DNA from: Plicaturopsis crispa FD-325 SS-3
Taxonomy: Eukaryota; Basidiomycota; Agaricomycetes; Amylocorticiales; Amylocorticiaceae
Direction of reading: 5' to 3'
Length of the DNA: 64,000 nucleotides
Assembly (NCBI GenBank): GCA_000827205.1
Contig: KN832561.1
Location: 283,170 to 347,169, forward strand
Shown: piece by piece, positions 47,124 to 57,799 of the stretch
Numbering within the stretch: position 1 is the stretch's first letter
Layout: each line of letters begins with the position of its first letter
The notes under the pieces: model-generated
Seen by the model: only the letters and a program-made list of their open reading frames with translations
Database searches by the model: none
Told to the model about the DNA's origin: nothing
Translations under genes and position numbers: made by a program

Positions 47124-49045
47124 GGACGTCGAGAGCAAAGAGCGGGTATGGGAAAAGACAGTCAGCGCAAGAGTCGGAGTACCGAGCGCATTTTTGGCAC
47201 CGGAACGCAGCGAATCGGGTCGGCCTCCAACGTGATCCTGCTTACATTTCCTCAACAAAATCCCGGCTGTGTCTCTCGGTCAGCTTGCTGTCAGCCATCT
47301 CTGCGCTTTTCTTTCTAGTCCTCGACAAGTCTACGACGGCCGTGCACAGGACGTCCTCGTCGTGCAGAAACGCAGTAGCAGCTGCGGAGACGACACCACC
47401 TTTCGCCGCTGAGTATCGTCAAAAACGCTAAACGTGGTAAAATGGGGCTGCTCGAAGCCCTTCACATCATTCCGCGCCAAGGAGCTGATCTCGAGGCTCA
47501 AAGGTACGCATTATTGCTTCCGTTTCAGCGTTCAACCATGCTGAACGAAGGGCTTGCTCGCAGCGGTGGGCCTTGACGGAAAGGTCGTCTGCGCGAGAAA
47601 TGTCCGGTTTACACCCGCCACAAATGCCTATGACGGCGACGGCAGGCTATGTGCCGACGGGATCAAACCGGAGTCAGCGTTCTTTGCCGGTCTTGACCAG
47701 GTCGTGATGGTCAGCTTTAGTGAGCGCAGGCTGTTTGACTTCGACAAGGACTGCCACCACTCCAGTATTTGAAGTGGTGTACTGCACTGGCGTTCATCAC
47801 CTTCGCATCAAAATCAGCCTCGGTCATGGCCCAGGTTCCCCGCACCCGCAGACAATCGCACCGCGAGGCAGAGTGAAGATGCGATGTACTGTGCTTCTAT
47901 TGTGGCACAGCCAACGAAGAGGTATGTTACCTACACCAGTCAGCTGCGAATGCACTGTAACCTTCGATTGATGTCTAGTGCATGCCGCACGGTCTTCCCC
48001 AGCCTCTCTACCCCGCATGATACTTCTTCTCGTGTCCCGACACGCCTTTTTGAACGTCATTGGTTAGTCGCAGGTCACCGATCATTCGAACCCGGTTCGC
48101 GATCCCTTCCGTGGTCGCAGAGGACGATCTTTCGTGCATCATCCATCGAACTCTACTCAAGTCGCAGGCGCTGCGTTTTCTACTCCAAGAAAGTGATTTT
48201 TTTCCTGCTGGTGGAACAAAATTGGAACTCTACGTGCTCACCACGACTTGGTGGCATCACGACATGGGGCATGGGCGGCGCAGGACGAAGAACTTGACAA
48301 AGACGCACACGGCTACGCGGTTTCCGACGCTACAGGTGCTGGATCTGGTAGCGACCTGGCAACCTGAGTAACCTCTGGTCCGCGATTCGGACATGCGACA
48401 GTGTTGTAACTCGTCGTTTCGGAGTGAGATTTGTACAGGTTCTCAAATGTCGTCCTACCATGCTGTTCTGAGTACTTTTATTTCGAAGGCAGTACTTGAC
48501 GTACTGACAACATGAAACTGTTTAGTGTCGCGTCTTGGCGTGAACGAGTACCACTGTACAACCAGGACTCCTCGGGATCGTCAGGCCTTCGGGTGTGGTC
48601 TCTTCACAGCATTTTACCATGATGCAAAGTATGCGTCTGATGTGCATACCGCGCGGTTCGTCAAATGGCAGTGAAATAATGAATCCAATGCGCGTCGTGT
48701 CGGGGGCTTGAGCCCAACGGTCACTTCTCGCTTGGCCGGTGTCCATCATGTTCACCCGTTCACGAGGATGGTCGCGAAAAAGAAACGGAAAATCAGGATG
48801 ACTTTCGGGCGCCGTCTCACACCGCAACCACGAAGGCGCCACTGCCAGCGAGAGGCCAGTACACGCCGCTGGTGCGAGTGCAAGGACGTCATGTCTTCTC
48901 AAGAGCGGCAGCTCATGCCCGTACCGTTCTTCGTATAAAACGAGCAGCGGGGTGGCCTGGTAAACTTATCTTCACGACCGACTTCCCTTTCCTACCTATT
49001 CCCCCTCTTTAATCCCCCATTACGACTTCTGCATCAAGGACCATA
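47124..49045. other. Interval between the P4-ATPase and the small secreted protein
   Basis: 1.9 kb. A protein-like patch on the plus strand (about 47425-47500, reading WGCSKPFTSFRAKELISRLK, with a GTACGC donor after it) and another at 47554-47772 could be exons of an unrecognised gene, but I could not join them in frame. A minus-strand ORF at 48902-48522 has no family features. The promoter of the secreted-protein gene occupies the last 150 bp. Confidence 0.35.
48934..48939 (+). promoter_or_regulatory. TATA box of the small secreted protein gene
   Basis: TATAAA sits 107 nt before the ATG, with a pyrimidine-rich stretch (about 48980-49015) between, a typical layout for highly expressed fungal genes. 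Confidence 0.55.
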
Positions 49046-49990
49046 ATGTTCTCCTTCGTCGGATTCACTCTCGCCGCCCTCGTCGCCAGCGCATTCGCCG
49101 CCCCCGCGGACACCAGCGTGAGTGTCAATATTTTCTTGGCCGACAGTTGAGCTTAACACGAACCCATCGCATTAGGTCCAATGCACACAGCTTGGCCGGG
49201 CTGACCTCAAACTGTTCCCCACCCCCCGCGCGGTAAACGCGAGCGTCCCGGGGACGGGTCAGCTGCTTGGTCTCGACCCCGTACGCGACGTGAACCTGCA
49301 CCCGTTCCTGCAAGCGTACAACGGTGTCGACGAGGCCTTTGACTAGTGGGTCAACTTCGTTCCAGTCCACGAGATGCATTTTCTGACCGATTGTTCAGCT
49401 ACTCATGCAAGAGCGCGTTCATGAACTACTCGACCGTCCAGACTGGCTATGACCACACGGTGTACTATGGGTGCGCTAAATATCCTCGCTCACGGTGTGC
49501 AATCTGCCTCGATACTAATTACGGGTGCTGCATCCAGTCACATCCGTTCCTCCACGAACTCGAGCAACTGCTTGGGCCTCGCTGATTTGTCCGGCGGGAC
49601 CATCATCGCTGCACCGTGCTCCTACACCGATGATGCGTCCCAGCTCAACCAGTTCTGGGTGCGTATATACATCAACCCACGCCGTGACCTTTCGTGCTGA
49701 CCGCCCACTCCTCTGTCTGCTTAGACCATCACGCAGAACACAACGGCACCGTTTCCCCTTGACGCCAAGCTCACCGGCAAGGTGTGGGCCCCGCAGACCA
49801 CCGCAGGGTACTATGCAACCCAGACCGGCTACCTCGGCGGAAACCAGGTCGTCAGTGGTAAGTACTGCCTCCATATATCTCGTGTTCCCGGTAGTGCATA
49901 CTAACAACCGGTTCCTGCACTGTAGCCCAGAAAATCGACGGCCTCAACTACCACACCCCGTACCAGCTCACGCTGGTAGCCCACGAGTGA
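49046..49990 (+). CDS. Small secreted protein of unknown function
   Basis: Six exons (49046-49117, 49176-49345, 49399-49470, 49538-49658, 49725-49857, 49926-49990) keep frame for 210 residues. The signal peptide MFSFVGFTLAALVASAFAA would be cut after Ala, leaving a mature protein of about 190 residues. Four mature cysteines (V-Q-C-T-Q, Y-S-C-K-S, S-N-C-L-G, A-P-C-S-Y) suggest two disulfides. Potential N-glycosylation sites are N-A-S, N-Y-S, N-S-S and N-T-T. The sequence is Tyr/Thr/Gly-rich and soluble (GYDHTVYYG, GYYATQTGYLGGNQVV). I do not recognise a family; an effector-like or cell-surface role is possible but unproven. The strong TATA box suggests high expression. Confidence 0.8.
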
Positions 49991-50619
49991 TCGACGGCTC
50001 TCTCCTTGGTGTTGGATGTCGGACTCTTATATAATTTAATGATTGGACTCGAACATTTATTTATACTTGGTACAACACGTACTTACTTCCCCCTCCTTGC
50101 GTTTATGTGATTGGCACAAGTCAAATGCATTGGATTTCATTTACATGCTAGTCCTGCGGCGCTGCCAAATCATATCAGCGTTCTCCTCGAAATTTTGAAA
50201 GACGACGAGGTAAGTTGACTTTCCTTTGCCAACCTAAAAGATCACGATGGTCGATGCTCCATATATAATACAGTGTACCCCAACTTATCGGCGGTAGCAC
50301 GGTATGGGGGTACAATCGGTATTTGGAGTCTCCGACTCGGACACTGCTCTCAAAATCTTGAAACTCAACTCAGTTGCTCAGGCCGGTGAGACGGAATGTC
50401 GAAAGAATTTAAAATATATTCAATGCTAAATACGGATACAAGTGAACGCAGGTACAGTATGGTTCCTGTCGCACCTCTTAGGACGTACGTGGATGGTGTA
50501 GGCTGCCGTTGAATGTCGTCGAGAGCGGCGCAATTGCCACGATCCCTTAGCTAGCAAGTAACGTCTGGACGATTGACACAAAGAAACTTACGCCGTTGAA
50601 GGGAGCATCAGTATTCTTA
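49991..50619. other. 3' flank of the secreted protein gene up to the MITE
   Basis: 629 bp, mixed composition, with no exon or repeat that I can support. Confidence 0.45.
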
Positions 50620-51163
50620 GGGCGCGTTCGGTAGCAAGTGCGGATTCGCGGGTTTGTACAAGTTTTGAGTTTGTCGTGAGTTTGTCTGATTTTGATGGGC
50701 CCACTCAACTCCAACCCAACTTCCAGACCTGCGCCACGTGTGGGTCACCTCGCTCGGCCGTGCCTGTAAATTACGTAACGTTGCCACGCTCGTTTTCGAA
50801 CTACACCTTTTCACCTTGTAGGCACCGCATTTTGTTGTATTTTTGCATACAAAGCAGGGCAAAGGTCTTGTAAATAAAGCAGTTGCTCAATCCATTTTTT
50901 GAACGGAGGAAAATGGTGGCCATGCAAGCAAACGGCGGTTTCTGTACTCAGTCGGTCTGAGAATCGGCATGCGGTCGGTTCGTCTACTTTTGGTAAAGTC
51001 GATTCGGCCTGTAAACTTCGGAAGGTTTTCACGTGAAGGGTTGAACGGGGTTGGCCCTGGTTCGGGGCACCAAACTCAAGGGTTTGCGTTGCATCAAAAT
51101 TTGGCGGGCAAACTCACGGATTTGTACAAACCCGCGAATCCGCACTTGCTACCGAACGCGCCC
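50620..51163. mobile_element. Tourist-like (PIF/Harbinger) MITE, 544 bp
   Basis: Perfect 42-bp terminal inverted repeats: 50620-50661 begins GGGCGCGTTCGGTAGCAAG and 51122-51163 is its exact complement. The element is flanked by TTA on both sides (50617-50619 and 51164-51166), the target duplication of PIF/Harbinger elements. The GGGC-N2-GTTCGG end sequence is also typical of Tourist-like MITEs. There is no transposase; the interior is about 460 bp of non-coding DNA. Partial similarity continues a little inside the repeats (GTGAGTTTG). Perfect repeats suggest recent movement. Confidence 0.9.
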
Positions 51164-51484
51164 TTACATGTTTCCTGTTCGTACTTGTGCAACCTTGCAC
51201 AACCTTGTGCAAGCCCCACCAGAGCACAAGTTGACAAGGCAGCAAGCTATGTCGATTTTCTTACAAGTTCGTTCTAAGTAATTCTCGAAAAGCTGTTGGC
51301 AAGACTGACAACCGGTACAAGACGGCCAAGCCGCAAACTCAAAACCCACGGTAAAACTGACAGAACTGCCGTTCTATAATCATGAAGCAAATAAATTATA
51401 TAGAAGGATAAAACACCCAAAGAAAAGGCGAGATACTGATATGCCGAAAAGACGACTGCTACAGAATGAAAAGAAAATGCAATA

Positions 51485-52061
51485 CTAGCGCACGACGGGC
51501 GTGCGCCCGCTGTTCGCCGCACCCCGATCAGACGAGTACACCCATTCCTTCACGGTATCCCATGTGAGTGCGCGAAGGCTCAGATCGTCGTCGGATGCCA
51601 TGGAACACAGGATGTATCAGTACGACATGAGTAGCAAACAACTTTGCTACTCACTTCCAAGCCCGAGAGAATACCGAATGACTATCTTAATCGCTCCGAG
51701 TGACTTTCAGAAAGCAGGCACCGTGGGTGGTCCGACTTGACCGCGCGGCGCGTAAACAAAGAGAATTCGGGGTCCATAGCGTACTAGCCAGAGGCCGACA
51801 CTAGCAGCGGGGAGCTCGAGAGGACTGAGGATCCGGATGCTGCACAAAAGTATGAATGAAAGCAGATAAGCAATTTGAGCGGGGAGGACGTTGGTCAATG
51901 CCAGGTCGTTGAACGCTGGGAGTGACGTGGCTTCAGCGGAGTTTGAATTGGGGTCAGCGTCGAGCGGACCAGCGAGAAATTTCTAAGTTCAACGTTCAAC
52001 GTTCAACACCGCCGCAGTGACCACACCGCACTGAATGTACCTTCCCCGTCACTAACGGCAT
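51485..52061 (-). CDS. Small membrane protein gene, multi-exon, unrecognised family
   Basis: Several short exons read as one protein. Exon 1 (52061-52041, MPLVTGK) is joined by a 58-nt GT-AG intron to an exon from 51982 reading KFLAGPLDADPNSNSAEATS, LPAFNDLALTNVLPAQ, a hydrophobic helix IAYLLSFILLCSIRIL, then SPLELPAASVGLWLVRYGP. A further exon holds IKIVIRYSLGLG, and the last exon reads LRALTWDTVKEWVYSSDRG, then AANSGRTPVVR and TAG at 51485-51487. The protein-like composition across consecutive exons, with plausible donors and acceptors, argues for a real gene of roughly 150 residues. The 5' end and the junction near 51745 are unsure. No function assigned. Confidence 0.5.
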
Positions 52062-53812
52062 CACCGTCGACGATGCCCACAATCATGCAAATGGCGTCGT
52101 CGTACCTCCTGGACCTCTCGGACCTCAGCTTCCTGTAAAACCCTTACCGCTGTGCCACCATGCTACGTATCCTCATGATCTCGCCTCAGGCTGGCTTATA
52201 TCTCGCAATTGGACTGACTTGGACTCAGCTTCGGGGACTCGGCAAAATGTCAGGACTGCGACCCGGTGCTGGCTTGTGTACGGTATGTGCATTTTATATG
52301 CCAGCTGCAGTGGTAGACTTGGAATTGACGTAGACGCGGCGGAACACTCACAAACATTTGTGCTCTCCGTGGGATGGCCCCGAAGACATCGGGCCAATCT
52401 ACTTCGACTTTCGAGACGTGCGATGCATATTTTGACGGGATGGTATACCAATCTCAATCTTGTAATACATAGGCATACAAAATTTTATTTTATCTCAACC
52501 TTGCGAGATCGTTGCCCTCAGGTTGCCCTTGTGCAGTTGTGGGATCTTGTTGGATCTTGTGAGCTTGTTGACCGGCTGAAAAGTGCTCACAAGTCTGAAA
52601 AGTGTGACCAGCACAACGGTCAAGTTGCTGATGCGATGCTTGCAAGCTCTGTTGTAGCCAGGAAAGCGCGACACAGGGCACTGCCGCCATCCTGTTTCCT
52701 GTGCCGCTCTAGCACACCTCTCCGGAAAAGCCATGGTCTGGATGAATGCGCAATCGATGCCCCCGCAAGGCGTGCTTCCCTGTCGAGAGGAACATGCCAC
52801 GTCAATGCGAATGCACCAGTGAATCAAACGGTCAAATTCGAACGGGTCTCGTCAACTTGTATGCATTAGTATCGTCATTGACGATGCTGGCGAGATGGTG
52901 GCGTTGTTCTAGCTGCGGCATAGATCAAAGTAAGCAGCTCCTTGACTGCCATGGAAGCGGTGAATACCTGACTATCTGATTCCAGCTCGATTGACAGTGC
53001 ACACTTGACTGCGAGGCGGGTGAGCCATAGATCGATGGTTGTCTTGGTGTAGTATGAATGGTAGGATTACTGTGCCAGAGGAGTAGGGTCAGCAGCAGTA
53101 CGATCAAGTAGAGATGGAACGTGAAAGTCCGACTCACAGATGTTGAGCACGCGCCCTGCAGCCACACGCACCTTCTAGTGACCGGTGACCGCAGAGACAC
53201 CCCCTCGTAACGCCCATACCACGCCACCGATATGTTTGCTCAGAGCAATGACCAAAGGAGTTGGGGAACTCATGCCTCAAGTCCATTGATGCAACGGCGA
53301 GTCGGACGAAGTCCTTAGTCACGTTGAGGCACTGACTTAGTACGTGTTGATGCCAGCGATTTGGTCGAGCGCGCAAGCAACGCACAGGAGCGCACAGGAC
53401 GCGTATTTTGGTTCGTGAGTGCTGGAGTGCTAAGACAGGATGCAGTGAGACTGAGACGTGCGAGCGCGGCAATGTGGAGCTACGATAGTTTCAAGCAGAG
53501 AAGCCGATTTGCCGAGGTGTTTGCCTGTGGATTTCAAGGCCGTTGCCAAACAACGCATTTCCTTATTCAGTATCACTCCTAAACCAAGCGCGATGCCTTT
53601 GATGCGTTCAACGAACTTCGTCGTTTCTTAGCTTCCTTCCTTCATTCTCATGTTTTCTCTTGCTTTAGGAGAAATTCCTACAGTCAGGATGAACGCTGCT
53701 AAGGCAGTATGATCGATGGTATTTGCCAGTACTCAGCACACTGATCATTTGTCGATGTCGTCTTCACCCTGTTTCCTCCATCATTTGAAGGATCTATCGT
53801 GATTAGTCGAAG
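52062..53812. other. Gene-poor interval
   Basis: 1.75 kb. A 216-codon plus-strand ORF (52219-52869) has mixed composition and no family features. Short direct repeats (GGATCTTGT, near 52546-52560) are present. Nothing else can be supported. Confidence 0.35.
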
Positions 53813-54356
53813 TTTCCGAAGAGGCCGCTACGCATGTCGTCAAGCGGAGCATCTAACATACGCAGTCGCTCGCGTTGGGAGGTCCATTTCTCCAGGAAGA
53901 AACCCCGCTCTTCATCTGTAAGTGCGATTGACTCCACTGTACTCCACCGCTCCATGATATTATGCACTGCTGATCAGTTTCTCTCGAAGCCATTGCACTG
54001 CATATCGCCACCTCCTCCTGCTAAACGCGTCGGATCGGTGTTCAATTCAATGCTCAGCAAGTCAGCGAGTCTGTCGTAGGCCGCAGTGCGACCCACTTTG
54101 CCGGCCGACGCAACCCCAATCTGTAGCGCAAGCTATGCATGTTTGCTCTTCTTGGCATACGTAGGCCGATTACCTTTCTCCGCGCGCTATCAGCTCCCAC
54201 CATCAAGCAAACTTGACATGGCTCCTGATGAAACCACTGCAATCATATCCGTGCACGGCGGCCCGTGGAAACGCCCTTTCTGAAATCGTATAAGAGGTGG
54301 ACAAGATGCACTCTGAATTCCTCAGCAGCGCTCACTAGCCCACTTTCGTTCGACAT
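53813..54356 (-). CDS. Small multi-exon gene, unrecognised family
   Basis: Exon 1 (54356 to about 54273) reads MSNESGLVSAAEEFRVHLVH, then LLYDFRKG. After a short intron comes EPCQVCLMVGADSARRK. A GTAATC donor and CTACAG acceptor lead to IGVASAGKVGRTAAYDRLAD, then LLSIELNTDPTRLAGG. A 42-nt intron (GTGGCG to GATCAG) leads to AVHNIMERWSTVESIALTDE, then ERGFFLEKWTSQRERLRMLD and a C-terminus APLDDMRSGLFGNFD before TAA at 53813-53815. Frame is kept at every junction after exon 1. The product is about 130-135 residues, mostly helical and charged, without signal peptide or membrane segment. It diverges from the repeat-protein gene. The first intron's acceptor is uncertain. No family recognised. Confidence 0.6.
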
Positions 54357-54499
54357 CCTCTGTTCTGCTTCGGTACTGGTCTACCTTTGAAGTCTTACTT
54401 TTCGTTCAGCGCACATACTCCATTTTCGACACATCACTCCTTACGAATCCACCCAAATCTCTAACGACTTCTAAACTTATCGTTATCACTATTATCACA
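54357..54499. promoter_or_regulatory. Very short bidirectional promoter region
   Basis: 143 bp lie between the divergent starts of the small minus-strand gene and the repeat protein. The plus-strand side is pyrimidine-rich just before the ATG. No TATA box is seen. Confidence 0.45.
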
Positions 54500-56581
54500 A
54501 TGGTCTACACTTCCAACTCCATTCTCGCCGCCACCGTCGCGCTCAGCGCCGTCGCACCCGCATTCGCTGCTCCGTGAGTCTTGCCTTCCTTTGTGTTCTC
54601 TTTGCTTTTATTGGAGAGCTAACAATGTCGTCTTCACTGCAGTCTCCAATCACGTGCATCCTCTGGTGGCAAGTCCTCCGGCAGTGGCATCGGCTCCCAA
54701 GTTGCGTCTGGCGTTGCCGGCGGTGCAGCGAACGCTGCCCTCACCCAGGGCATCCAAGCTGTTGAGGGGCTCTTCAGCCGCGAAAGCTTCGCCGATTTCG
54801 TCAAGGACCACCCCACCAACCCCGGCCTCGAGCCCCAGGGCCCCATCCCGCAGCCATCGGTCAACCTTCCCCAGCGGGACCTCGAGACCCGTAAGGGTGG
54901 CTCCGGCATCGGTGGCCAGGTCGCAGGTGGTGTCGCGGGTGGTGCTGCTAACGCGGCGCTCACCCAAGGCATCCAGGCCGTCGAGGGGCTCTTCAGCCGT
55001 GAGCCTCAAGGCGGCATCGGAGCGTTCGTCCAGGGTCACCCTACCAACCCCAACCTCGAGAACCAGGGCCCTCTTCCGCAATCGTTCCCCAACTTCCCCC
55101 AGCGGGACCTCAAGACCCGCAAGGGTGGCTCCGGCATCGGCGGCCAGGTCGCAGGTGGTGTCGCAGGTGGCGCTGCTAACGCGGCGCTCACTCAGGGCAT
55201 CCAGGCCGTCGAGGGACTCTTCAGCCGCGCGTCGTCCGGCGGCAAGTCCTCCGGCTCTGGGATCGGGTCCCAGGTCGCCTCCGGTGTAGCCGGTGGTGCA
55301 GCCAACGCGGCCCTCACCCAAGGCATCCAAGCCGTCGAGGGTCTCTTCAGCCGTGCTCTCGAGGCTGAGCTCGAGGCCCGCGCATCGTCTGGCGGCAAGT
55401 CGTCGGGATCCGGCATCGGGTCCCAGGTTGCATCGGGCGTCGCCGGTGGTGCAGCCAACGCCGCTCTGACCCAGGGTATCCAGGCCGTTGAGGGCCTCTT
55501 CAGCCGTGCTTCGTCCGGTGGCAAGTCGTCGGGCTCCGGCATCGGCTCGCAGGTCGCATCTGGCGTCGCGGGTGGCGCAGCCAACGCTGCCCTCACCCAG
55601 GGCATTCAGGCCGTCGAGGGCCTTTTCAGCCGTGCCCTCGAGGCTGAGCTTGAGGCGCGCGCGTCGACCGCCGCCAAGTCGTCTGGCTCTGGCATCGGTG
55701 GCCAGGTCGCAGGCGGTGTTGCAGGAGGCGCTGCGAACGCGGCTGTCACCCAGGGTATCCAGGCCATCGAGGGTCTCTTCCAGCGCGAGCTTGAGCTCCG
55801 CGGCCTTGGCTCGACCATCGCCAAGGGCGCTGGAGGAGGCGCTGCAGGCGCTGTCCTCAGCCAGGGTGCTCAGGCACTCGAGGGTCTCTTCAGCCGTGCA
55901 TCCTCCGGCGGAAAGTCGTCCGGCAGTGGCATTGGCTCCCAGGTCGCATCCGGTGTCGCCGGCGGTGCTGCCAACGCAGCGCTTACGCAGGGTATCCAGG
56001 CCGTCGAGGGCTTGTTCAGCCGTGAGCTCGAGGCCCGCGCATCGACTGCTGCCAAGTCGTCTGGCTCCGGCATCGGTGGCCAGGTCGCAGGCGGTGTTGC
56101 GGGAGGCGCTGCGAACGCAGCTGTCACCCAGGGCATCCAGGCCATCGAGGGTCTCTTCCAGCGTGAACTTGAGGCACGCGGCCTTGGCTCGACCATCGCC
56201 AAGGGTGCGGGAGGAGGCGCTGCAGGCGCTGTCCTCAGCCAGGGTGCTCAGGCTCTCGAGGGTCTCTTCAGCCGTGCCTCGTCGGGCGGCAAGTCCTCTG
56301 GCTCCGGCATCGGGTCTCAGGTTGCATCTGGCGTCGCCGGCGGTGCTGCCAACGCCGCTCTTACTCAGGGCATCCAGGCCGTCGAGGGCCTCTTCAGCCG
56401 TGCCCTCGAGGCTGAGCTCGAGGCCCGTGCATCGTCTGGCGGCAAGTCCTCTGGCTCCGGCATCGGGTCCCAGGTCGCGTCTGGCGTCGCCGGGGGTGCC
56501 GCCAACGCGGCCCTCACCCAGGGTATCCAGGCTGTTGAGGGGCTGTTCAGCCGCGAGTTCGAGCTCGATGAGCTTAACTAG
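54500..56581 (+). CDS. Secreted protein with 13 glycine-zipper repeats
   Basis: Two exons (54500-54573, 54643-56581) give 670 residues. A signal peptide (MVYTSNSILAATVALSAVAP, then AFAAP) is followed by 13 copies of a repeat built from G-S-G-I-G-S-Q-V-A-S-G-V-A-G-G-A-A-N-A-A and L-T-Q-G-I-Q-A-V-E-G-L-F-S-R. The repeat is Gly/Ala-rich with G-x-x-x-G spacing, a pattern of glycine zippers that pack helices in membranes or amyloid. Two early linkers (F-A-D-F-V-K-D-H-P-T-N-P and G-A-F-V-Q-G-H-P-T-N-P, each ending LPQRDL or FPQRDL) separate units 1-3. Later units form a super-repeat with E-L-E-A-R-G-L-G-S-T-I-A-K-G-A-G-G-G-A-A-G-A-V. There are no cysteines. Every unit ends in F-S-R or F-Q-R, so processing at Arg is conceivable, but classical K-R Kex2 sites are absent. 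Function unknown. Confidence 0.88.
54690..56560 (+). repeat. 13 coding tandem repeats in the secreted protein gene
   Basis: The ends of the units (G-x-Q-A-x-E-G-L-F) fall near 54750, 54968, 55197, 55322, 55474, 55601, 55754, 55865, 55990, 56131, 56242, 56368 and 56521. Spacing is irregular (about 110-230 bp) because of linkers. Units 7-8 and 10-11 form a duplicated composite unit. DNA identity between neighbours is very high, with synonymous differences, so copy number probably changes by recombination. Confidence 0.85.
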
Positions 56582-57179
56582 GGAATGGTTTATCATGACG
56601 CATTGTTAACGACAAGTTGAGATTTGGAGTTGTGTCTTTGTTCTATTTATCTTTTAGTAATGACTTCACTATGTATCCGATAGCAGAATTTTTGATGTCC
56701 TCCCGAGTGATACTGTGCTCCGTCCTAAGTCTTGAGTACTCGAGTCGCGTTCATGTCGGAAGCCTGGGTGTTTCGAGGTTTATACATTGCCGCATTGCAC
56801 TGATCTTGAACTTGAAGTATACATATGTAGTGAGCAGTATCTTGATTGGCCTCACAACTTCGCAGGTATGCCCGGTGGTTGAGAAGATTTGTGTACTTAT
56901 TCAGGAGACCAGGGGCCGGGGCGTATCCTCGAATCGTTCAAATTTGACGGTAAACGCGCGTAGACGCTCGAATAATCTGCGAGCTTTTGACATGAAATTA
57001 TGCCGTTCACGACAGGAAACAACATTCATTGCACCACCACCAAAAAATACAAAACAGATGCACAACGGCAAGTCAATACTAATGGTCCGTCCATAAATTC
57101 ATTCATTCGTTTCTCCATCCGTTCGTTCGTCTGCTCATGGGTAAGTGCAGACCCTGTCATCGTACAATCGCTGAGCAGC
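56582..57179. other. Convergent 3' region of the repeat protein and Kre9-like gene 1
   Basis: 598 bp. Short runs of CATTCATTCGTT/CGTTCGTTCGT type near 57095-57130. No gene seen. Confidence 0.45.
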
Positions 57180-57799
57180 CTAGTTGATCGAGAACTCCGG
57201 ACTAAAGTTGCCAGAGTCGCCGAACACTGTTACGAAAATATCCATGAGCATATCATCGCGGTAATAGGTACGCCGTGCACACTCACAGACGAGCTCGTAG
57301 TCGTTGCGCGGCTGGATGTAGTCCGGCACCTGCACCTCGATGCGCCCGAGCAAAATATCAAAGCCTTGTGCCAGTTCAACTGCGTACATCGCAAATTTGG
57401 AGTGAGCTACATTCTAAAGGAATAGACGGAATGGCGCTCACTAGGGTCGGTGACGTTCCCCGCGCGGACGAGGTTAATCCGTCCGTAGCGGTTGGTGATG
57501 TTCACCGGAGCGTTCGAGGTGTCCCTGCATACATCGAGTCAATGAGTGCATAGTCAGCGCGCGGCACAGGCGGCGTACCAGGTGACGTTGTGCGTCTATG
57601 GGCACATCGCGATCAGCGCTGGATAAGCAAGCAGAAGGATGCGAAATGAGATGCGTACCTGGCCACGATACCACTGCGTACCCGCGTGCGGGTACGTGAT
57701 GGGCGGCACGAACACGTCGAGCGCGCTGCGTATCGCAGGGAGGGCCGCGACGGACGCGACAGCGAGGACGAGGGACGCAAAGGGAGCTGTGAGCTGCAT
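57180..57799 (-). CDS. Kre9/KNH-like small secreted protein, copy 1
   Basis: Five exons give about 140 residues. The signal peptide MQLTAPFASLVLAVASVAAL leads to DVFVPPITYPHAGTQWYRGQ. A 17-nt exon encodes T-H-N-V-T, and a later exon D-T-S-N-A-P-V-N-I-T-N-R-Y-G. Then LAQGFDILLGRIEVQVPDYI and a last exon LFGDSGNFSPEFSIN. The P-x-x-G-x-x-W-x-x-G-x-x-x-x-V-x-W core is that of the N-terminal immunoglobulin-like domain shared by Kre9/KNH and Ser-Thr-rich cell-wall proteins (PF10342). No GPI signal or Ser/Thr tail is visible, so the protein is probably released. Family members are linked to cell-wall beta-glucan, but no enzyme activity is known. Two paralogues lie at 59.0 and 63.5 kb. Confidence 0.85.

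Noticed and set aside
47439-47772. Two protein-like plus-strand patches suggesting a small gene
   Set aside because: They could not be joined in one frame with usable splice sites, and no family is recognised.
52219-52869. 216-codon plus-strand ORF
   Set aside because: No domain, mixed composition, Cys/His/Arg scattered without pattern; probably chance.
54650-56596. 648-codon ORF antisense to the repeat protein
   Set aside because: It is a mirror of the codon-biased repeats; the plus-strand frame has a signal peptide, an intron with good sites and a coherent repeat, so the antisense frame is an artefact.
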